A DNA stretch of 5,031 nt. Origin: Sulfurimonas autotrophica. Lineage in GTDB: Bacteria; Campylobacterota; Campylobacteria; Campylobacterales; Sulfurimonadaceae. A program made the position numbers and the translations under genes. Location of the stretch: the NCBI GenBank assembly GCA_015662405.1, contig DQUE01000132.1:1-5031 (forward strand), given 5' to 3'. Positions 1-5,031 of the stretch are shown here, piece after piece. Position 1 is the first letter of the stretch. Every line of letters begins with the position of its first letter. The notes under the pieces were generated by a model. That model did no database searches. It saw only the letters and a program-made list of their open reading frames with translations, and was not told the origin of the DNA.

Positions 1-70
1 TGAAATTAAAAGAACTTGTAAATATGACGATAGCTTTACAGCAGAGCTTTTTGAGCAAGAGTATGTTTAA
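1..70 (+). CDS. C-terminal end of an unidentified protein (partial, 5' end outside window)
   Basis: Reading from base 2, 22 sense codons run to a TAA at 68-70 and give an acidic tail ending in AELFEQEYV. The codons start mostly with purines and end mostly in A or T, as in the other genes here, which favours this frame. A second frame from base 3 is also open, to a TGA at 90-92, but its product looks less protein-like. With so few residues I cannot name a family. The gene runs in the same direction as the DUF481-type gene 114 bases downstream. That gene seems to have its own promoter, so the two are probably not strictly co-transcribed. Confidence 0.5.
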   Translation, partial: EIKRTCKYDDSFTAELFEQEYV

Positions 71-138
71 GGTTTATTTTAAATTTCATTGAATTTGGCT
101 GTTTGATTCGAAATATGACATTAATTTTTGTTAGGCAC

Positions 139-167
139 TTACTATATTAACATTGATTAGCTATAAT
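139..167 (+). promoter_or_regulatory. Probable sigma-70 type promoter for the DUF481-type gene
   Basis: A perfect TATAAT lies at 162-167, 17 bases before the ATG at 185. A poor -35 candidate, TTACTA, sits at 139-144 with 17-base spacing. T-rich stretches lie further upstream (about 121-132). Promoters of Campylobacterota typically have a strong -10 box and a weak or absent -35 replaced by AT-rich stretches, so the arrangement fits. It predicts a very short leader of about ten bases. Only an A-rich, weak Shine-Dalgarno stretch (AAAAAGAA, 173-180) precedes the start codon. Confidence 0.55.
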
Positions 168-184
168 TTCGCAAAAAGAAATAA

Positions 185-1006
185 ATGAAAAAAACAATAC
201 TACTAGGTTCCATCTTCACTGCAAGCTTATTGTTTGGGTACGAAGTTGACCCTCAACTTGCAGCTGAAATAGCTGCTGCTAAAGCAGAAAAGACAGCCGC
301 AGAAAATAAGTTAAAAGCATTAGAAACAAAACTGCCACAAAACCAAGATATTATGACATATGCAAAATTTGGATATATCAAAACTGATGGAAATACAAAT
401 ACAGAAGTTGCTTCTATTGATGGAACTGTAAAAAAAGCATGGGGGAAGAATAGTGTAAAATTTATTTTTGATGCGCAGTATGGAAAAACTGAGTCAATTG
501 TAAACAAGAAAAAATATTTGACAGAGCTTCAATATGCATATTTGTTCACAGAGACACTCTCTTTTGCTTATATTGTAGGATATAAAGATGATAGTTTTTC
601 ATCATATGACTACCAAGTATATACAGGTCCAGGTGCTAAGTGGAAAGCACATTCCTCAAATAGACAAAAACTTAACTTAGAAGGTTCAATACTTTTTTCA
701 CAAGATAAGTTTATAGATGTAACTCCTCTAGAAGATGAGAAAAATACTTATAGTTCATGCCTAATAAAACTTGCTTATGAACTGAAGATTATAGAAAATT
801 TAACATTTAATCAAAATATATCATATAGATCAGCAATTGAAGACTCCAGTAACTATTTTGTCCTTAGTGAATCGAAACTATCTAGTAAAATCTCAGATAT
901 CTTTGCAATTGGTATAAGCTATAAAATAGACTATACAAATGAAGTTTCTCCAGGAATCGAGCAAAGAGACAATACTTTGAGTGCTTTTTTGAGTGTAGAT
1001 TACTAA
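185..1006 (+). CDS. DUF481-type outer-membrane beta-barrel protein with N-terminal coiled coil
   Basis: A 273-residue exported protein. Residues 1-19 form a signal peptide (MKK, then a hydrophobic stretch ending SLLFG), with cleavage probably near residue 18-19. Residues 22-50 are rich in Ala, Glu and Lys with a heptad-like spacing and predict a short coiled coil. The rest alternates polar and hydrophobic residues as in beta strands. It carries features I associate with DUF481 (YdiY-like) proteins: a GYIKTDGNTNTE segment at 63-74, a YTGPGAKWK turn at 146-154, and a final strand ending in aromatic Tyr273, like a BAM-recognised beta signal. It probably sits in the outer membrane, with the coiled coil in the periplasm. 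Substrate and role are unknown for the family. The gene appears monocistronic, with its own promoter, and converges on the radical SAM gene. A lone Cys192 within the barrel is slightly unusual. The family call is from motif memory, not a profile search. Confidence 0.75.
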   Translation: MKKTILLGSIFTASLLFGYEVDPQLAAEIAAAKAEKTAAENKLKALETKLPQNQDIMTYAKFGYIKTDGNTNTEVASIDGTVKKAWGKNSVKFIFDAQYGKTESIVNKKKYLTELQYAYLFTETLSFAYIVGYKDDSFSSYDYQVYTGPGAKWKAHSSNRQKLNLEGSILFSQDKFIDVTPLEDEKNTYSSCLIKLAYELKIIENLTFNQNISYRSAIEDSSNYFVLSESKLSSKISDIFAIGISYKIDYTNEVSPGIEQRDNTLSAFLSVDY

Positions 1007-1078
1007 GATACTTTTGCTTTGCCTAAATGTTTTGTTTTCGGCTCTGCTTTATTTTAAAAATTGAATTTCTTGAAAGGA

Positions 1079-2059
1079 TTACTTGTGCTTTTTGCGTTTT
1101 CTCTGTAGATTTTTGATGGGAATATAAAACTCTAAATTTCCAACTCTTTGGATGGCTACTTCTTTACATGTAAGGAGCTTTTGTAAAGTATCTTTGCTTT
1201 TTTCATCGAAAAGTAAGTGAATATCATCGATTGTTAAAGGTCGTTTATCAAGTGTATTAAGTATCTCTTCTTTTGTATAGTATGAGTTGTTTGGTTCTGC
1301 ATGAATTCTTGAAGCTATGTGTATTGGTAAATCTGCATCAAAAGAGAGAGCAATGTTATGCAATTCCTTGTAACTGATACCTGTAACTGGGTATGCGGGT
1401 GGTCTATCTATAGTTCCTATATCTACTCTTTGGCATTTAATTTTATGCAAAACCTCATTAAGCTTTTGGATCTCCTCTTGTGTGTCATTTAATCCATGGA
1501 CAAAAAGTATCTCTATAAAGAGTTTTCCTGAATAGATTTTTGAAAATTCTATCACTTTTTGTATAACATGCTCTACTTTTATAGAGGGGTGTGGTCTATC
1601 TATTTTTTTGAAAATATCACTGCTTATAGCATCAAGAGAGAGTTTGACTTGATCAAGTTTTAAAAGAGAATGAAAAACATTTTCATGTACAAGAGTAGCA
1701 CTGTTTGTCAAAATAAGGGTTTGCTTCTCTTTTTTAATTTCATTAATTGCATCTATAAGTTCATTCAAATAAGGATAGAGTGTAGGCTCGCCATTTGCCG
1801 TAAGTGTTATAACATCTATCGTATCATGCAAATATTTTTTTAATTCAGTAATTATTTCATCAACTGTAATGATGAGTGTTTGCTTCTCAACTGTTGGACT
1901 TGGAGCGAGTTCACAGTAGAGACAGTCAAAATTACACTGTTTTGCTAAGGGAGAGAGATCGACTCCCAAACTCATACCAAAACGGCGTGAGTTTATAGGA
2001 CCAAAGATAATATTATTTTTTACTGACACGGTGGCACTCTTGGATAAAGTGCTTTGCAT
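1079..2059 (-). CDS. Radical SAM protein (COG0731, wybutosine-synthesis-like Fe-S oxidoreductase family)
   Basis: About 326 residues from the ATG at 2059. The radical SAM signature CNFDCLYC supplies the three cysteines that bind the 4Fe-4S cluster, as CxxxCxxC. It is preceded by FGPINSRRFGMSLGVDLSP, typical of this family's N-terminus. Next come TLTANGEPTLYPYL (the SAM-binding GGE-like motif, here NGE) and KLSLDA in the barrel core. The last 80 or so residues look like a small helical or winged-helix domain ending in a basic tail. The substrate is unknown; annotations as MoaA or TYW1 would be over-specific. It is last in the asd-UPF0114-hemE run and overlaps the 3' end of hemE. The start is uncertain: TTG at 2065, ATG at 2059 and GTG at 2029 are all in frame, and none has a strong Shine-Dalgarno. 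GTG at 2029 would cut the overlap to 17 bases and place the start nearer the conserved FGP motif. Confidence 0.88.
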   Translation of the reverse strand: MQSTLSKSATVSVKNNIIFGPINSRRFGMSLGVDLSPLAKQCNFDCLYCELAPSPTVEKQTLIITVDEIITELKKYLHDTIDVITLTANGEPTLYPYLNELIDAINEIKKEKQTLILTNSATLVHENVFHSLLKLDQVKLSLDAISSDIFKKIDRPHPSIKVEHVIQKVIEFSKIYSGKLFIEILFVHGLNDTQEEIQKLNEVLHKIKCQRVDIGTIDRPPAYPVTGISYKELHNIALSFDADLPIHIASRIHAEPNNSYYTKEEILNTLDKRPLTIDDIHLLFDEKSKDTLQKLLTCKEVAIQRVGNLEFYIPIKNLQRKRKKHK

Positions 2060-3044
2060 TTTCAACTAGCACATCAGGAAGAATTCCATGACCAAGATTA
2101 AATATGTGACGCTTACCCTGCATTACATGTTGAATATCTTCTACAGCTTCCGTTGTTGCCTCTTTTGAGTAAAGACGACATGGCTCCATGTTTCCTTGGA
2201 GGACATATCTATCACCCAGCTTCTCTTTTGCAAGTTCCATAGGCGTTGACCAGTCAACACCAAAAACATCAAAGTTTCCATAGACTTTGTCCAAAAATGC
2301 AGGAACACCTTTTGGAAACATTATTATTGGTATTTGAGGATATTTTTCTTTGAGATACTCAGCAATTTCTACCATATATTTCCAAGAAAATTCATCATAT
2401 TTACTTGGTTCTATCGCAGCAGCCCATGAGTCGAAAATTTGTACAACATCTATGCCAGATTCTATCTGCTTTTGCATATAGAGTTTTACAACTTCAGTGA
2501 CTTTTGCAAGAATTTTATGAAGTAGTTCAGGATTTGAGTAGATCATTTTTTTACATATGCTGTATGTTTTTGTTCCTTCTCCCTCTATCATATAAGTCGC
2601 AAGTGTCCAAGGTGAACCTGTAAAGCCTATAAGGGCTTTATCTTCTGACAATTTCGCTTTTATAAGTTTAATAGTTTCATACACGTATGTAAGTCTATTT
2701 GCTGCTTCTTCACCACCTATGAGTCTCTCAAGATCTGCTTCACTCCTAATTGGATGAGAAAACTTTGGACCCTCTCCTTTTACAAAGGATAAATCCATTC
2801 CCATCTCATTAGGTACAACAAGAATATCACTAAAAAGTATGGCAGCATCAACATTAATTATATCTACTGGTTGCAGTGTGACTTCACATGCCATTTGTGG
2901 ATTGTGACATAGCGTTAAAAAATCTCCCGCTTTGGCTCGAGTGGCCATGTATTCTGGAAGATAGCGACCGGCTTGTCTCATCATCCATACTGGAGTATAT
3001 GGTGTCTCTTTTCCAAGGCATGCATCTACAAATATTTTATTCAT
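2013..3044 (-). CDS. hemE: Uroporphyrinogen decarboxylase
   Basis: A cytoplasmic enzyme that removes four carboxyl groups from uroporphyrinogen III to give coproporphyrinogen III in heme synthesis. It needs no cofactor and acts as a homodimer. At 343 residues it is the usual full length. The family signature PVWMMRQAGRYLPEY is at residues 18-32, with substrate-binding Arg23 and Arg27. The catalytic Asp73 lies in FSDIL, Tyr151 in GSPWTLATYMIEG, Ser206 in FDSWAA and His319 in NLGHGILP, so all key residues are present. The ATG at 3044 is supported by AAAGGA at 3050-3055. The gene lies 9 bases after the UPF0114 stop and its 3' end is overlapped by the radical SAM gene, so translation is probably coupled on both sides. 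It looks intact and functional. Confidence 0.98.
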   Translation of the reverse strand: MNKIFVDACLGKETPYTPVWMMRQAGRYLPEYMATRAKAGDFLTLCHNPQMACEVTLQPVDIINVDAAILFSDILVVPNEMGMDLSFVKGEGPKFSHPIRSEADLERLIGGEEAANRLTYVYETIKLIKAKLSEDKALIGFTGSPWTLATYMIEGEGTKTYSICKKMIYSNPELLHKILAKVTEVVKLYMQKQIESGIDVVQIFDSWAAAIEPSKYDEFSWKYMVEIAEYLKEKYPQIPIIMFPKGVPAFLDKVYGNFDVFGVDWSTPMELAKEKLGDRYVLQGNMEPCRLYSKEATTEAVEDIQHVMQGKRHIFNLGHGILPDVLVENAKHFIQECHRVSKK

Positions 3045-3049
3045 TTTTT

Positions 3050-3055
3050 TCCTTT
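3050..3055 (-). promoter_or_regulatory. hemE ribosome binding site overlapping the upstream stop codon
   Basis: AAAGGA on the minus strand lies five bases before the hemE ATG. Its first two bases are also the last two of the TAA that ends the UPF0114 gene (3054-3056). This sets the hemE start at 3044. Ribosomes finishing the upstream gene would cover the site, which suggests coupled translation. Confidence 0.7.
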
Positions 3056-3572
3056 AATGCTTATGCCCAACTTTACTTAAAAAGTATAAACCAACAGACA
3101 CAGCTGTGATTGATAATGCTAAGTAAAGAAGATCTAGTGGAGACTGGTAACTTGCAAGTCCGACTTTTTTAAAAAAACCTACAACAAGAACCATTACAAT
3201 AACTTTAGAAATTTTATCTTTGAGTTGATCAAGTGAATGGATAGATAAGATTTTGTTTTGTCTTGTATTGTCTTCTCTTGCTGCATCTATATCTGAAATA
3301 AAGAGTTCATATAAACCAAATGAGAAGAGTAGCATCACAACTCCAATGAGGTACAGGTCTACAGCACCTATAACTCCACCCACAATCAACTCATGAAAAT
3401 GCTCTGGATGATGATGGTTTATATAGGTGTTTATAACAAGTTTTGCTGTATCGTAAATGTCAAAACTTGCAACAATAAAAAGTGCTATCGCACCAATAAT
3501 GCCAAAAATTACGGCCATCAGTACCATAAAACGTGAACTCCATAAACCACTTTCAAATATTTTTTCTAACAT
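3054..3572 (-). CDS. UPF0114 (YqhA) family inner-membrane protein
   Basis: 172 residues with four predicted membrane helices, at about 17-36, 65-92, 122-136 and 146-166. It resembles E. coli YqhA in layout: an LE...SR start, VDLYLIGVVMLLFSFGLYELFISDID at 71-96 matching the VDMTLVGG...GYENFVSQLD region, an LKDKISKVIV segment around 117-126, and a His-containing basic tail (KVGHKH). The length is usual for the family, whose biochemical role is unknown. The loop between helices 1 and 2 is rich in histidine (HHHPEHFH, residues 53-60), which could bind a metal. The ATG at 3572 directly follows the asd TAG with no spacer and is supported by AAGGAG inside the end of asd. From memory, a membrane protein of this kind also follows asd in Campylobacter jejuni, so the placement is probably conserved. 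Confidence 0.88.
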   Translation of the reverse strand: MLEKIFESGLWSSRFMVLMAVIFGIIGAIALFIVASFDIYDTAKLVINTYINHHHPEHFHELIVGGVIGAVDLYLIGVVMLLFSFGLYELFISDIDAAREDNTRQNKILSIHSLDQLKDKISKVIVMVLVVGFFKKVGLASYQSPLDLLYLALSITAVSVGLYFLSKVGHKH

Positions 3573-4604
3573 CTAAACTCCTTCCTCTATTTCTATCCAT
3601 TTTTGTGCAATTCTTACTGCATTTGTAGCAGCACCAACTCGTAAATTATCAGCGACTACGAACATATGTAGCATATTATTTGAAAAAAGATCATCTCTTA
3701 TGCGTCCGACAAAAGTTTCATTTTTATCTATACATGTAGCAGGCATAGGGTAAAGCGCTTCATCTGGGTTGTCTAAAACGACAATATTTGGAGCTTTTTT
3801 TAATATTTCTCTTGCCTCATTAGCATCTACTTGTGAATCAAAAGTCATAGTGACTGCTTCAGCATGACCACGAAGTGTCGGTACGCGAACGCATGTAGCA
3901 CTCAGCGCTATCTCTTTGTGCATGATTTTTGTTGTCTCTTTAACCATTTTCATCTCTTCTTTTGTGTATCCATTGTCTGTGAATACATCAATTTGAGGAA
4001 TAACGTTGAGTGCTATTTGTTGGTTAAATGCTTTGTGCTCAGCTTCATTGAGTTTAAAAGCAAAAAATGCCTGCATTTGATTGACTAGCTCTTCCATTGC
4101 AGACTTTCCTGCTCCACTTGTTGCCTGGTATGTATCTACATCCACACGAACTAAATCATAAGCTTCATCAAGCGGTTTGAGTGCTTGTACCATTTGAATA
4201 GTTGAGCAGTTTGGATTGGCAATAATCCCACTCTCTTTCCATTTAGCAATATCTTCGGGGTTTACTTCAGGGACAACTAAAGGAACATTCTCATCCATTC
4301 TAAAGTGAGAAGTATTGTCAATTACAACAGCACCAGCTGCAACTGCTGCAGGTGCAAACTTTGCACTTACACTACCACCAGCACTAAAGAGAGCTATTTC
4401 AATTGATTCTTCTTCAAAAACTTCGTTTGTTAACTCTAATATATCAAGTTTTTCTCCATTGTACTCTACTTGCTTGCCAACACTTCTAATACTTGCTAGT
4501 GGAATAAGCCTATTTACAGGAAATGCAACCTCCTCTAGTACCCTTAAAAGCTCTTCACCGACTGCACCATTTGCACCGACAACAGCCACATTATATTTTT
4601 TCAT
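3573..4604 (-). CDS. asd: Aspartate-semialdehyde dehydrogenase
   Basis: Cytoplasmic NADPH-dependent enzyme that reduces L-aspartyl-4-phosphate to L-aspartate 4-semialdehyde. This is the branch point to lysine and diaminopimelate (cell wall), threonine and methionine. At 343 residues it is the typical bacterial length. The Rossmann nucleotide loop GANGAVGEELL is at residues 10-20, the catalytic Cys133 lies in NPNCSTIQ, TYQATSGAGK follows at 158-167, and the substrate-binding Arg240 and catalytic His247 lie in VRVPTLRGHAEA. The C-terminal NLRVGAATNAVRIAQ is also characteristic. The ATG at 4604 is preceded by AGGAGAA at 4611-4617 with six bases between. The gene starts 17 bases after the flgR-like gene and abuts the UPF0114 gene. 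No leader peptide or lysine riboswitch fits in the short upstream gap, so expression probably follows the upstream promoter. Confidence 0.98.
   Translation of the reverse strand: MKKYNVAVVGANGAVGEELLRVLEEVAFPVNRLIPLASIRSVGKQVEYNGEKLDILELTNEVFEEESIEIALFSAGGSVSAKFAPAAVAAGAVVIDNTSHFRMDENVPLVVPEVNPEDIAKWKESGIIANPNCSTIQMVQALKPLDEAYDLVRVDVDTYQATSGAGKSAMEELVNQMQAFFAFKLNEAEHKAFNQQIALNVIPQIDVFTDNGYTKEEMKMVKETTKIMHKEIALSATCVRVPTLRGHAEAVTMTFDSQVDANEAREILKKAPNIVVLDNPDEALYPMPATCIDKNETFVGRIRDDLFSNNMLHMFVVADNLRVGAATNAVRIAQKWIEIEEGV
3578..3583 (-). promoter_or_regulatory. Shine-Dalgarno of the UPF0114 gene embedded in the end of asd
   Basis: AAGGAG on the minus strand lies within the last codons of asd (encoding the EEGV end), five bases before the ATG at 3572. 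The asd TAG (3573-3575) fills most of that spacer. A ribosome terminating on asd would be placed on the next start, so the two proteins are probably translationally coupled. Confidence 0.75.
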
Positions 4605-4610
4605 TCAATT

Positions 4611-4617
4611 TTCTCCT
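4611..4617 (-). promoter_or_regulatory. asd ribosome binding site
   Basis: AGGAGAA on the minus strand, six bases before the asd ATG at 4604. It is among the strongest Shine-Dalgarno matches in the window. It lies in the 17-base gap after the flgR-like stop and fixes the asd start. Confidence 0.75.
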
Positions 4618-4621
4618 ATTA

Positions 4622-5031
4622 TTATTTTCTAGTATCTAAATAGAGTTCATCTTTTTGAATTTCATTATTTTCACTTAGGATGACAGATCGCTCCACTACA
4701 GAAAGCAGTTCACGAATATTTCCTGGCCAATTATACGATAAAAGCTCATTTTTTGCACTCTTTGAGAGTGTTTTATTTGCAAAACCATATTTTTGACAGT
4801 TTTGGATGATCATCGCTTGGGCTATATCTAAGATTTCATCTTTTCTTTCTCGTAATGGAGGAATATGCAAAGGAATGGTATTGAGCCTGTAGTATAAATC
4901 TTCTCTAAATTCACCATTTTTTATTTTTTCATCCAAGTTTGCATTTGTTGCTGAAATAATACGCACATCTATTTTTATAGATTTTGAAGAGCCAAGCCTA
5001 CGAACTTCTTTCTCTTGTAATGCGCGAAGAA
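4622..5031 (-). CDS. flgR: Sigma-54-dependent activator, FlgR-like, lacking a DNA-binding domain (partial, 5' end outside window)
   Basis: The window holds the last 135 codons, in frame to the right edge. They are the C-terminal part of an AAA+ sigma-54 interaction domain: LRALQEKEVRRLG, DVRIISATN (sensor I region), FREDLYYRLN with the arginine-finger region, IPPLRERKDEI, and NWPGNIREL (sensor II, with its Arg). Walker A, Walker B and GAFTGA would lie upstream, outside the window. The protein ends about 27 residues after sensor II, so there is no Fis-type helix-turn-helix. Helicobacter pylori FlgR is known to lack this domain and, with its kinase FlgS, activates sigma-54 flagellar genes without binding DNA. 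The C-terminal end and the position just before asd, as I recall for C. jejuni flgR, favour FlgR. Another sigma-54 activator cannot be excluded, because no receiver domain is visible. The GTG at 4966 is an internal valine codon, not a start. Confidence 0.78.
   Translation of the reverse strand, partial: LRALQEKEVRRLGSSKSIKIDVRIISATNANLDEKIKNGEFREDLYYRLNTIPLHIPPLRERKDEILDIAQAMIIQNCQKYGFANKTLSKSAKNELLSYNWPGNIRELLSVVERSVILSENNEIQKDELYLDTRK

Noticed and set aside
3..92. Alternative open frame at the left edge
   Set aside because: It is open to a TGA at 90-92, but its codon pattern is poorer than that of the overlapping frame ending at 70.
80..96. AAATT...AATTT inverted repeat after the first partial gene
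   Set aside because: The stem is five A/T pairs with no T tract, too weak to call a terminator or an operator.
133..148. Possible sigma-54 promoter (GGCAC upstream of the DUF481-type gene)
   Set aside because: The GG at 134-135 has no GC at the required ten-base spacing (the bases there are AT), so the -12 element is missing despite a sigma-54 activator being encoded nearby.
253..507. Minus-strand open frame of 84 codons
   Set aside because: It lies entirely inside the well-supported DUF481-type gene on the other strand and gives a low-complexity product with no recognisable motif.
1007..1078. Possible bidirectional terminator between the convergent genes
   Set aside because: I looked for a GC-rich stem followed by T runs. 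I found only very short or AT-only pairings, such as TTTTAAAA and AAATT/AATTT, so no terminator is called.
2888..3109. Plus-strand open frame of 73 codons across hemE and UPF0114
   Set aside because: It is antisense to two confident genes and has no family resemblance.
3864..4088. Plus-strand open frame of 74 codons inside asd
   Set aside because: Antisense shadow of asd with a Cys/Phe-rich composition unlike a real protein.
4315..4632. Plus-strand open frame of 105 codons inside asd
   Set aside because: Antisense to the N-terminal half of asd. The Ala/Thr/Ser-rich product is the expected complement of the asd codons.

Overview
The window is AT-rich, with compact genes and A/T-ending codons. 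It looks like a chromosomal segment of a member of the Campylobacterota (formerly Epsilonproteobacteria), probably a free-living Sulfurimonas/Sulfurovum/Arcobacter-type organism. The basis is the gene set and order: a FlgR-like sigma-54 activator next to asd, then a UPF0114 (YqhA) membrane protein, hemE, and a COG0731-type radical SAM gene. From memory, the flgR-asd-UPF0114 and hemE-radical SAM pairings both occur in Campylobacter. The genus is inferred from context and was not tested by a search.

Left part, plus strand (1-1078): the last 22 codons of an unidentified gene, then about 110 bases holding a good TATAAT -10 element. Next comes a secreted, coiled-coil-bearing DUF481-type outer-membrane beta-barrel protein (185-1006). 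A 72-base gap separates it from the convergent minus-strand genes, and I see no convincing hairpin terminator there.

Right part, minus strand (1079-5031, read right to left): a tightly packed run of five genes. They are a flgR-like activator (5' end outside the window), asd (aspartate-semialdehyde dehydrogenase), a four-helix UPF0114 membrane protein, hemE (uroporphyrinogen decarboxylase), and a radical SAM protein. The gaps are 17, 0 and 9 bases, and the last junction is an overlap of about 47 bases. This strongly suggests one transcript with translational coupling. It groups a flagellar regulator with lysine/threonine/methionine precursor synthesis and heme synthesis, probably as a compact housekeeping operon rather than one pathway.

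I found no mobile element, CRISPR array, RNA gene or obvious new defence or biosynthetic system. The points most worth a second look are the sigma-54 activator that stops right after its AAA+ domain with no DNA-binding domain, the histidine cluster in the UPF0114 protein beside hemE, the uncertain start of the radical SAM gene inside hemE, and the coiled-coil stalk on the DUF481 barrel.
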